Shown here: positions 6,972 through 14,508 of the stretch, piece by piece
Position numbering within the stretch: position 1 is the stretch's first letter
Layout of the letters: each line of letters begins with the position of its first letter
From: Steroidobacteraceae bacterium
Lineage (GTDB): Bacteria > Pseudomonadota > Gammaproteobacteria > Steroidobacterales > Steroidobacteraceae
Assembly: GCA_025927665.1 (NCBI GenBank)
Contig: JAICKZ010000020.1
Location: 1-18,199, forward strand
Direction of reading: 5' to 3'
Length of the DNA stretch: 18,199 bases
Notes under the pieces: model-generated
Seen by the model: only the letters and a program-made list of their open reading frames with translations
Told to the model about the DNA's origin: nothing
The model's database searches: none
Translations under genes and position numbers: made by a program

Positions 6972-7787
6972 TTATTTTCTGATCGCGAGCACACCATCGC
7001 CATTAAGCATACATTTGAAACCCGCATTCATTAAGCGCTTGCTGACTTCGTTAGGCACGTTGCGTCCCGTTGTTAATTTGTTTGGTGTTCCAGTGTAGTG
7101 AAATAACTTGCCACGCGGCTTGATAACACGTGCCAGCTGATCATAAAACGCCTGTGAATACAGTTCACCCGCAATACCAAATCGTGGTGGATCATGCAGT
7201 ATGCAATCCACGCTATGATCACCTAAGTTAATGATGTGCTCGGTGATGTCGCCTTGCGTTAACGTGAAACCATCGCTTGTCATAGGTGACCATGGATTAA
7301 TACTACGCAACCAGATTACGTCGGAATTTTTCTCATAAGACTGTATTTGTGATGCACCTTGCTGCAAACAGCACGCTGCAAAATATCCCAATCCACCACA
7401 GGTATCGAGAACTACCTTTCCCTTAGGTTCAATCAATTTCACTTTGCGTTGCGCATCGTCATAGGGGGATATTTTTGCAGTGGGCAACATTTTGATGCCA
7501 TCAATTTCGAAAGTAGGCGCGCCCCACTCGGTTGGTATCAATTTAATAAGTGACTGCGTATATCGAGCGGCAGGTTCAAACGCTGTTTCGTTCCAGTAGT
7601 AGATCGTGCGCTCCTTGCACTGCGGCAGATAAGGATATTGATGTCCGAGCACACTCCAATGAGTGCTGTCGATTTTTACATCGATCTGTGTTCTTGCTAG
7701 ATCCAGCGAACATGTGATCGTATTCTTGTTCGCACGTTGCGCATCGATAAGCAGTCGATGTTCTTTTACAGTCAGCAGTGGTGACAT
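6972..7787 (-). CDS. Class I SAM-dependent methyltransferase, COG2521-like (archaeal-type family)
   Basis: A 271-aa protein. Its first 115 residues have no fold I recognise. A Rossmann methyltransferase domain follows: motif I VLDTCGGLGYFAA (126-138), an acidic motif II at YEKN (151-154), NPWSP (164-168), QGD (178-180), then ILHDPPRFGIAGELYSQAFY (196-215) and IKPRGKLFHYTGTPN (222-236). The phrases HDPPRF, AGELYS and GKLFHY match what I recall of the predicted archaeal methyltransferases of COG2521, rather than NPPY-type RNA or protein methylases. The target is unknown; automated annotation may say spermidine synthase-like. It starts 30 bp after accD stops and may be cotranscribed. No Shine-Dalgarno is seen. 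Confidence 0.8.
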   Translation of the reverse strand: MSPLLTVKEHRLLIDAQRANKNTITCSLDLARTQIDVKIDSTHWSVLGHQYPYLPQCKERTIYYWNETAFEPAARYTQSLIKLIPTEWGAPTFEIDGIKMLPTAKISPYDDAQRKVKLIEPKGKVVLDTCGGLGYFAACCLQQGASQIQSYEKNSDVIWLRSINPWSPMTSDGFTLTQGDITEHIINLGDHSVDCILHDPPRFGIAGELYSQAFYDQLARVIKPRGKLFHYTGTPNKLTTGRNVPNEVSKRLMNAGFKCMLNGDGVLAIRK

Positions 7788-7817
7788 GTATCAGGGGGTT
7801 CTTATCGCACGCAGACC

Positions 7818-8699
7818 TTATTCTGTCTCAGCTTGCAATACCGGCGCAGGTCTTTGCATGAATGCCGTCAGTAACTGCGCAATTCTTTCGCGCATGTCAC
7901 GCCGATCGACAATCATGTCAACCGTGCCATGTTCCAACAAGAACTCACTGCGTTGAAAACCTTCCGGCAAGGTTTCACGAACGGTTTGTTGAATGACGCG
8001 TGGACCTGCGAAGCCAATCAAAGCACGCGGCTCTGCAATATTGACATCACCTAACATGGCCAAACTCGCCGAAACCCCGCCCATGGTAGGGTCTGTCAAA
8101 ACCGAAATAAATGGCAATCGTGCCTGAGATAACTTGGCAAGCGCGGCACTGGTCTTCGACATTTGCAACAGCGAATACAAGCCTTCCTGCATTCGTGCGC
8201 CGCCGCTGGCAGAAAAGCAGATCAAGGGTTTGCGATGTTGCAAACAATGATCAACCGCGCGCGCAAAGCGCTCGCCCACTACTGAACCCATTGAGCCGCC
8301 CATGAATTCAAATTCAAATGCACAGGCAACAACTTCGAGTTTTAATACTGTACCGGCCATGACGATCAACGCGTCCAGTTCATCGGTAGTTTTTTGAGCC
8401 AGCGTGAGACGATCACGATACTTTTTACTATCGCGAAATTTCAATGGATCTTCCGGTGAAATTTTTTCTCCTAATTCTTCCACCTCACAATCTACATCGA
8501 AGAAACGTTCCAACCGAATGCGAGCGCCAATACGCATGTGATGACTACACTTTGGGCACACGTATTGATTACGTTCCAGTTCGGCGCGATATAACACTGC
8601 ATCGCAGGTTTCGCACTTCATCCACAAACCTTCCGGCACCGAACGTGTACGACGTTCAGTCTTGATACGGGAAGGCATAATTTTTTCAAACCAGCTCAT
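7818..8699 (-). CDS. accD: Acetyl-CoA carboxylase carboxyltransferase subunit beta
   Basis: AccD with AccA forms the carboxyltransferase that moves the carboxyl group from biotin to acetyl-CoA, giving malonyl-CoA for fatty acid synthesis in the cytoplasm. The 293-aa product has the N-terminal zinc ribbon with Cys29, Cys32, Cys48 and Cys51 (CETC...CPKC). The carboxyltransferase core follows, with SASGGARMQEGLYSLLQM, LTDPTMGGVSAS and ALIGFAGPRVIQQT. The start MSWFEKIMPSRIK is the family's usual N-terminus; an upstream in-frame start would add 15 unrelated residues. It follows truA at 83 bp, where trpF (often also trpBA) is found in relatives. A candidate promoter lies in that gap. Confidence 0.97.
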   Translation of the reverse strand: MSWFEKIMPSRIKTERRTRSVPEGLWMKCETCDAVLYRAELERNQYVCPKCSHHMRIGARIRLERFFDVDCEVEELGEKISPEDPLKFRDSKKYRDRLTLAQKTTDELDALIVMAGTVLKLEVVACAFEFEFMGGSMGSVVGERFARAVDHCLQHRKPLICFSASGGARMQEGLYSLLQMSKTSAALAKLSQARLPFISVLTDPTMGGVSASLAMLGDVNIAEPRALIGFAGPRVIQQTVRETLPEGFQRSEFLLEHGTVDMIVDRRDMRERIAQLLTAFMQRPAPVLQAETE

Positions 8700-8731
8700 A
8701 GGGTGAATTTCCAATCGGGTATTAGGCGCAG

Positions 8732-8760
8732 ATAATCCATACAATTTAATGTTTCGGCAA
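8732..8760 (-). promoter_or_regulatory. Candidate sigma70 promoter for accD
   Basis: On the minus strand TTGCCG (8755-8760) and GATTAT (8732-8737) are 17 bp apart, in the gap between truA and accD. Each box has four matches to consensus. It would allow accD expression separate from truA. Confidence 0.4.
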
Positions 8761-8782
8761 GCTCTGTGTGCATTACATACTA

Positions 8783-9610
8783 CTAATACACTGGTTCAAT
8801 GGTTGGTGCTATCCATTCCGGCCCAGGTGGCCAAGCCGAGGAACGCGCTGCAGAGGGTAACTCCAGCTGCGGCGGGTACATCACACCAAAAAGATACAAC
8901 CCTCGCGCAGATGCAGTGACGCCACTATGTCTCTGACGATTGCGCATTTGCAACAGCTGCTTTGGCCAATCAATATTTTCGTCACCACGCCCAACCGCAA
9001 TTAATACTCCCGCGATATTGCGTACCATGTGATGTAAAAATGCGTTTGCGGTGACATCGATCACCACGTATTCATCAACGCGACTGACGCCGATGCGATA
9101 TAACCGTCGTATGGGTGAGCGCGATTGGCATTCTGCTGCACGAAAAGAGCTGAAGTCGTGAACACCCACTAAGTGTTGTGCCGCGATGTGCATCTGATCT
9201 GCGTTCAGTGATTCACGTACCCAGCATACGCGATCGCGCAGTAAGGACGGACGCGGCATGCGATTCAAGATAACGTAGCGATAGCTGCGTGCCAAGGCGT
9301 TAAAACGCGCATTAAAATCGTTCGGCACAACTCGCGCCCACAACACGCCAATACTCTCTGCAAGATTAGTATTTGCGCCCATCACCCAACCGCGTTCGGT
9401 GCGCTCAGACTGAGTATCAAAATGCACAACTTGCATGCAAGCATGCACGCCAGCATCGGTTCGTCCGGCTGCAGTAACCAAGACAGGATGATTCGCCACA
9501 AAAGAAAGCGCTGCTTCCAAGGCATTTTGGATGCCCGTGGCATCTGTTTGTGCCTGCCAACCTGCGAACAGGCTGCCATCATATTCCAGACCCAAAGCAA
9601 TGCGTGGCAT
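8783..9610 (-). CDS. truA: tRNA pseudouridine(38-40) synthase
   Basis: TruA converts uridines 38, 39 and 40 in the anticodon arm of many tRNAs to pseudouridine. The 275-aa protein begins MPRIALGLEYDGS, has the catalytic aspartate Asp52 in GRTDAGVHA, then VNDFNARF-like and YRYVILNR segments, and FLHHMVRNIAG near the C-terminus, all typical of the family. The ATG ending at 9610 fits the family start better than a TTG six codons upstream. It lies after fimV, separated by a terminator, in the usual fimV-truA order. No Shine-Dalgarno is visible. Confidence 0.97.
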   Translation of the reverse strand: MPRIALGLEYDGSLFAGWQAQTDATGIQNALEAALSFVANHPVLVTAAGRTDAGVHACMQVVHFDTQSERTERGWVMGANTNLAESIGVLWARVVPNDFNARFNALARSYRYVILNRMPRPSLLRDRVCWVRESLNADQMHIAAQHLVGVHDFSSFRAAECQSRSPIRRLYRIGVSRVDEYVVIDVTANAFLHHMVRNIAGVLIAVGRGDENIDWPKQLLQMRNRQRHSGVTASARGLYLFGVMYPPQLELPSAARSSAWPPGPEWIAPTIEPVY

Positions 9611-9630
9611 AGTGAAATCAACTATCAATG

Positions 9631-9660
9631 AAAAAGGGAGCGCGGTTGATACCGGCTCCC
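9631..9660 (-). terminator. Rho-independent terminator after fimV
   Basis: On the minus strand a GC-rich stem GGGAGC/GCTCCC (9655-9660 with 9636-9641) extends by CGG/CCG past a one-base bulge. It closes a 6-base loop and is followed by TTTTT (9631-9635). It lies 34 bp after the fimV stop and just before the truA start. Confidence 0.85.
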
Positions 9661-9694
9661 CTTCAAAAAATCAAATATTAAAATCAAATACTCA

Positions 9695-12600
9695 TCAGCC
9701 AATAGATTCAAGTAAACGTTGTGCTTCTTGCTTTTGTCCGGTATTACCTTCATCGATTACTTCTTTAAGAATACTGCGAGCACCGTCAGGATCGCCCATA
9801 TCCATATAAGCACGCGCCAAATCAAGCTTGGTTCCAACTTCACTCATCGTGACCGGCTCCATTTCTGGCAACTCCAAAGAAGACTCCATCGCTTCGGTCG
9901 GTGCATATCCTGTATTGGGAGAACGTACTGAAGTAAGGCCCTTATTAACCGAGGTCTTGCCAGTATCTTCGAAATTCTCAACATCATGAAGCTGTCCAGT
10001 GGCTTCGGCATCAAGCGGCAAGCCGGCAAAATCTATGTCAATTCTTTGCGTGGCGCGATAGATACCGGATCCAGTGAGATCAGGGCGTAACTGTTCAATG
10101 GTATCTTCGGAATGTATATCGTAGCGACCCATGTTGACATCAATTTTTTGCGTTGGTTTAAACAAGCCACTATCGCTGATAGCTGCATCAGTCATATCAA
10201 TCATGCCACTGACGTCATTCAAATCGATTTGCTCCACTGTGATGGTATTATTAGATTTCTCGCCGCTCATGTCCATATCAGCAAAATCTGCCAAGTGTGG
10301 CGCTAACATCGTTTGTGCGGCATCGCTTAAGTGAGGCTTTTCGACGGTACGGTCAAAATCTTCGCGCTTGGCAATGCGAGTTGCTTCGTCATCGCCAATA
10401 GTTCTCACTGATCCAGTAGTGTCAATGCGGCCAGTTGTTTCCAGATGATCAACATGCAATCCAATTTCATCAATATCGATTTCCGATGTGGGATCGCCTG
10501 TGCGATTATCATGACCAAAGGAATCAACATCAAATTGTTCACGAACGGTTTGCGAACCACTATCCGCCAAATCGCTTAGATACGGCGCTTCAATCGTTGG
10601 TGTTTCCTGAGTTCTTGCATTTGGATCAAGCTCACGTGTGGACTTATTGCTCACACCACGTTGCGGTTCATCCAACAAGAAATCCAGGCCTGAATCGCCG
10701 TGCGTGCGACTATAGTTACCTGAGCGTTCCAACTCAAAGTCCACACCAGCTTTCGCCTGATCACCGTGCGGGGCGTCAAATAGATCCACATCGACACGAT
10801 GCTCACCACCTTCAAGATTCACATCGACACTTTCACCTGAGGATGAGCGACTACGTTCGCCGCTGAATAATGGATCATCCGGACAAATCTGTTTACCCAT
10901 GATGAGTACTTTGTCCCACTCTCCCGGCGCAGCTTGATTGCGTGTATCGTGCAAACGGTGTGCGGCATCAAGGAACATATCGCGATTACCCCAGACGAAA
11001 TAAATCTCTGTCAGTTTAAGCATCAAATCGCGACGCTCTGGGTCCCGTTCAATAGCTAGCTTAACGATGTCAGCAGCCTGATCATATAAGCCGTAAGCCA
11101 TATGGAAATCGGCTTCTGCCAATGCGTCTTGCTGCTCAACATGCAGTGCGGTTTCGCTGCTTAATGTATCTTCAGACAATACTTGAGCACTAGGAGATTC
11201 ACGGCGAACTGTAGGAGTGCTTGCGACGGGTTGGTCGTAATCGTTGTGTTCAAATTGATCCACCGGCGCAGAATCATTGAACTCAGTACGTTCATCAGCA
11301 AAGCCACGGGAACGACCACGCGTTCCGCGTAATTGTTCATCAAAATCTTGTGCAGTCATTGTCGCAATAGCAGATTCTGATTCCACATTATTGCGACGCT
11401 TGCTACGGAAATACACAAGCAACAAGACGATAACGGCAATACCGGCGCCCAGTATCTGCATCCAGTAATCCTGCAATGTATCCAACATGCTTGGCGTGGG
11501 TGTTGGTGCAGGAGTTACCGGCTTGAGTGCAGTCACTTCAGTTTCCTGAACTGCAGGTTCAGTTGTTGGAGCCGGTGCGATTGTGGCAGCAGAACTTGCT
11601 GCGTCCGCTGTTTCAGTAGAAGAACTGGCCGAAGCTTCCGGAGCGGATTGCGTCGTTGCACTGCTGACACTACTGCTCAGTTGCTTCTGCATCTTTGCCA
11701 GTTCAGCATTCTTCAATTCCAATAAGCGCTTTGCTTCTGCTCCCTCAGCCGCTTTGCGAACTGCTTGTTCATTAGCAGCTTTTTCTGCCGCAGCCGCTTT
11801 GTTCGTTTCAGCGGCGGACTGAGCCGGCTCTGTTTGCTGTGCAGGCACCAGTCGTAGCCGTTCTCCCTGGTCCTCTTGAGTTTCGGGCGCGGCGGTACGT
11901 GCCGCCTTACTGCCATTATTGTTATTGCGCCAAATACCATACTGTCTGGCTACTTCTGCAGAAGCTTCTGATGAAGAGATAGACTCAACATCTGCGGTCG
12001 CTGGAATTCGCAATACGGCGCCACTGCGCAACACGTTCATATCACCACCGAACGCCGATGCATTGGCACGATAGATAGCAACCATTAATTGCTTGGTACT
12101 TATATTGTCACCACGTAATTTTGCAGCAATCTTCGAAAGTGTATCGGCGGTATTCACTTTATAAGAATCAGTTGAATTGTAACTGACCTGTGGACGCGCT
12201 GACGCTGCAGGGACAGATTCTTCTTCCATTGGCGCCGCATTGGGTGTCGGCATGGGCATGACACTACTGCTCGGAGGTGATGGATTTGCTGTTACGTTTG
12301 ATTCTGCCGTGGTTGGGGTGCCGACGTCATTTGCAGGTGAAGTAATCGCAGGTGTACGTTCTATGGTGCCGCTTGCCTGATCTGGCTCGGAAGCTTGCGT
12401 GCGTGGTGTGACCGTGGATGCATCGTCCGTAGTGGGGGTTGAAGCAAAAACTGGCGGATCAAGCAACACAGTGTATTGCCGCAGTACACGCCCGCCCGTC
12501 CAACTGACATCGACTAACAAGCTCAGAAAGGGTTCGGACACAGCACTGGTGGAACGCACCTTGATGACTGGTCGACCACCGTTGGTTTCAACTCGCAAAT

Positions 12601-12850
12601 TAAAGCTGGAAAGAAACGCAGGTCGGTCTAGACCACTGCGCTTGAAAGTGTCTTCATTTGCCAAGCCGACACGAATACTGTTCAATTCGTCAGGCGTTGC
12701 ACTCGCAATTTCGATTTCGGCGTCGAATGGTTGATTCAAAGCAGAATTCAGCCGCAACTCTCCCAATCCCAACGCAAATAGCGTCGTCGGGGACAACAGT
12801 GCGCCCAGCAATGCACCCGACAAAAAAAGGCGCATAGTGTTCTTGTTCAT
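9695..12850 (-). CDS. fimV: FimV/HubP-family polar peptidoglycan-binding protein
   Basis: FimV/HubP proteins are inner-membrane polar organisers needed for type IV pilus assembly and twitching in Pseudomonas. The 1051-aa protein has a signal peptide (1-26, cut near LFA-LG), the FimV N-terminal domain (27-130, LGELRLNSALNQPFDAEI), a Pro/Thr-rich linker and a LysM domain (about 229-285, YKVNTADTLSKIAAKLRG). An Ala-rich predicted coiled coil (345-392) and one membrane helix (about 465-482) follow. The cytoplasmic part has a TPR-like stretch (580-633), a long acidic Asp/Thr/Ser-rich region (655-985), and the conserved C-terminal FimV domain (1003-1051, TKLDLARAYMDMGDPDGAR). The start has the one clear Shine-Dalgarno here (AGGAGA). 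No pilus genes are in view. Confidence 0.95.
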   Translation of the reverse strand: MNKNTMRLFLSGALLGALLSPTTLFALGLGELRLNSALNQPFDAEIEIASATPDELNSIRVGLANEDTFKRSGLDRPAFLSSFNLRVETNGGRPVIKVRSTSAVSEPFLSLLVDVSWTGGRVLRQYTVLLDPPVFASTPTTDDASTVTPRTQASEPDQASGTIERTPAITSPANDVGTPTTAESNVTANPSPPSSSVMPMPTPNAAPMEEESVPAASARPQVSYNSTDSYKVNTADTLSKIAAKLRGDNISTKQLMVAIYRANASAFGGDMNVLRSGAVLRIPATADVESISSSEASAEVARQYGIWRNNNNGSKAARTAAPETQEDQGERLRLVPAQQTEPAQSAAETNKAAAAEKAANEQAVRKAAEGAEAKRLLELKNAELAKMQKQLSSSVSSATTQSAPEASASSSTETADAASSAATIAPAPTTEPAVQETEVTALKPVTPAPTPTPSMLDTLQDYWMQILGAGIAVIVLLLVYFRSKRRNNVESESAIATMTAQDFDEQLRGTRGRSRGFADERTEFNDSAPVDQFEHNDYDQPVASTPTVRRESPSAQVLSEDTLSSETALHVEQQDALAEADFHMAYGLYDQAADIVKLAIERDPERRDLMLKLTEIYFVWGNRDMFLDAAHRLHDTRNQAAPGEWDKVLIMGKQICPDDPLFSGERSRSSSGESVDVNLEGGEHRVDVDLFDAPHGDQAKAGVDFELERSGNYSRTHGDSGLDFLLDEPQRGVSNKSTRELDPNARTQETPTIEAPYLSDLADSGSQTVREQFDVDSFGHDNRTGDPTSEIDIDEIGLHVDHLETTGRIDTTGSVRTIGDDEATRIAKREDFDRTVEKPHLSDAAQTMLAPHLADFADMDMSGEKSNNTITVEQIDLNDVSGMIDMTDAAISDSGLFKPTQKIDVNMGRYDIHSEDTIEQLRPDLTGSGIYRATQRIDIDFAGLPLDAEATGQLHDVENFEDTGKTSVNKGLTSVRSPNTGYAPTEAMESSLELPEMEPVTMSEVGTKLDLARAYMDMGDPDGARSILKEVIDEGNTGQKQEAQRLLESIG

Positions 12851-13304
12851 CAGCTCTCCTAAACTTCAACCGCCAACATGCGGTTCATGCAAAGCGGTTA
12901 CAGTGATACATTAACCTTAACCACTTTACTTAACGTGTTCGACTATAGCCTACAACACATGTTTCACCAATGTTTCGGTGATCTACATGTTTAATTAACA
13001 AGCAGACCTCATGCGTGAGCAGGAGAGAAGGCTTGGTTAAATAAAAACGGAATCTACGCAACCCATCACCAATTTCCCCGGACATATCCCACAGTTGAAT
13101 ACAATGATGTGTCCGATTGGTATATCCGGTTGGGCTTACGTCGCATTATGAGTATCACATCCGAGGCATGTGACAATAATTCTGATGTCGATTGAACTTA
13201 AAATTTGCGACGTGCTTCTGAATGCAAGCCCGGAATGTGATGGAAATCTCATGCAAAGCAGCCAGTTACAGCCGAGCTTTGCAGCATATTCCCGATCATC
13301 ACAT
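12851..13304. other. 454-bp intergenic region between asd and fimV
   Basis: No credible gene. It holds the fimV promoter and Shine-Dalgarno at its left end. Three inverted repeats are visible: TCACC/GGTGA (12964-12981), TCACAT/ATGTGA with a 7-base loop (13155-13173), and TGCAAAGC/GCTTTGCA with a 16-base loop (13252-13283). The last lies 20 bp after the asd stop and may protect or end the asd transcript, but it lacks a U-run. A CRP-like sequence, TGTGA-N6-TCTCA, lies at 13236-13251. Confidence 0.6.
12942..12970 (-). promoter_or_regulatory. Candidate sigma70 promoter of fimV
   Basis: On the minus strand TTGGTG (12965-12970) and TATAGT (12942-12947) are 17 bp apart, leaving a leader of about 85 bases before the fimV ATG. 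The -10 is strong (5 of 6). GAAACAT occurs twice with an 11-bp period across the -35, and TCACC/GGTGA flank it, so a regulator could bind here. Confidence 0.55.
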
Positions 13305-14432
13305 TTAGTGCTCCAACAAGATCCTCAGCATGCGACGTAATGGCTCAGCAGCACCCCATAACAATTGATCTCCAACCGTGAACGCGCCTACATAGTCATC
13401 TCCCATGGCAAGCTTACGAATTCGTCCCACGGGAATCGACAAGGTGCCGGTGACCGCCACTGGAGTTAGATCGCGAATGGTCGCTTCACGATTATTGGGA
13501 ATGACTTTTACCCATTCGTTATCCGCAGCAATTAATGCTTCGATATCTGCCAGCGGTACATTCTTTTTCAACTTAAACGTCAACGCTTGACTATGGCAAC
13601 GCATTGCACCCACACGCACACAAAAGCCATCCACTGGAACTGCAGAGGTACCAAAACTTTCACCCTGCCCCAGAATCTTGTTGGTTTCGGCCATGCCTTT
13701 CCATTCTTCACGTGATTGACCATTACCTAAGTCTTTATCGATCCAAGGAATCAATGATCCAGCCAGTGGTACATCGAAATTCGCAACTTCGTCAGCCGAT
13801 AAAGCGCGTTGCTTGGCCACGATCTTGCGATCAATCTCCAAAATTGCGCTCTTGGGATCAACCAGTAATGCTTTGACTTCAGCATTGAGCGTGCCGTACT
13901 GAACCAGTAATTCGCGCATGTGTTGTGCACCACCACCCGAGGCAGCTTGATACGTTTGTGTGCTCATCCATTCCACCAAGCCTGCTTTGTACAGAGCGCC
14001 CAAGCCCATTAGCATGCAACTGACGGTGCAATTACCTCCAATCCAGTTATGAGCATCTTTAGCCAAAGCATTTTTGATGATCGGCATATTGACCGGGTCA
14101 AGAATAATTACTGCATCGTTCTTCATGCGCAGTGTCGAAGCCGCATCAATCCAATGTCCTTGCCAACCCGAAGCACGCAGCTTTGAAAATACTTCATTGG
14201 TGTAATCACCGCCTTGAGCAGTGATGATAATTTCGCAGCGTTTGAGTGCTTGAATATCAAATGCATTGAATAATTTTGTTTCTGACTTTGCCATTGGAGG
14301 TGCAGCACCACCTGCATTCGATGTTGAGAAAAACATTGGTTCAATCAATGCAAAATCGCCTTCGGCTTGCATGCGTTCCATCAATACCGAACCGACCATG
14401 CCGCGCCAACCTACCAAGCCCACCAGTCTCAT
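13305..14432 (-). CDS. asd: Aspartate-semialdehyde dehydrogenase
   Basis: Asd reduces beta-aspartyl phosphate with NADPH to aspartate semialdehyde, the branch to lysine/diaminopimelate, threonine and methionine. The 375-aa protein is the Gram-negative type: nucleotide-binding VGLVGWRGMVGSVLMERM at the N-terminus, the catalytic Cys135 in GGNCTVSCMLMG, FFSTSNAGG, and the substrate-binding arginine and catalytic His280 in RVGAMRCHSQA. Length and spacing fit E. coli Asd. It starts at the ATG ending at 14432 with only a weak GGA upstream. A terminator separates it from aroC, so it probably has its own promoter. It is upstream of fimV, as in many Gammaproteobacteria. Confidence 0.97.
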   Translation of the reverse strand: MRLVGLVGWRGMVGSVLMERMQAEGDFALIEPMFFSTSNAGGAAPPMAKSETKLFNAFDIQALKRCEIIITAQGGDYTNEVFSKLRASGWQGHWIDAASTLRMKNDAVIILDPVNMPIIKNALAKDAHNWIGGNCTVSCMLMGLGALYKAGLVEWMSTQTYQAASGGGAQHMRELLVQYGTLNAEVKALLVDPKSAILEIDRKIVAKQRALSADEVANFDVPLAGSLIPWIDKDLGNGQSREEWKGMAETNKILGQGESFGTSAVPVDGFCVRVGAMRCHSQALTFKLKKNVPLADIEALIAADNEWVKVIPNNREATIRDLTPVAVTGTLSIPVGRIRKLAMGDDYVGAFTVGDQLLWGAAEPLRRMLRILLEH

Positions 14433-14483
14433 ATAAATATTTCCAAAAATGCCAACGAATAAAAACTTACAATAACAAAAAAT

Positions 14484-14508
14484 GAAAAATACGCTAGAAA
14501 ATTAGCGT
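14484..14508 (-). terminator. Rho-independent terminator overlapping the aroC stop codon
   Basis: On the minus strand ACGCTA (14503-14508) and TAGCGT (14491-14496) form a 6-bp stem with loop ATTTTC, followed by a run of T broken by one base. The TAA of aroC (14502-14504) is part of the hairpin. It should uncouple asd from prmB-aroC. Confidence 0.75.

Noticed and set aside
12399..12734. A 111-codon frame antisense to fimV
   Set aside because: It lies wholly inside the strongly supported fimV coding region on the other strand and has no recognisable domain or ribosome binding site.
13155..13173. TCACAT-N7-ATGTGA as a CRP operator
   Set aside because: The half-sites point the wrong way round for CRP (TGTGA must come first), so it is only an inverted repeat.
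13604..13876. A 90-codon frame antisense to asd
   Set aside because: It is entirely within asd, low in complexity, and has no homology that I can recognise.
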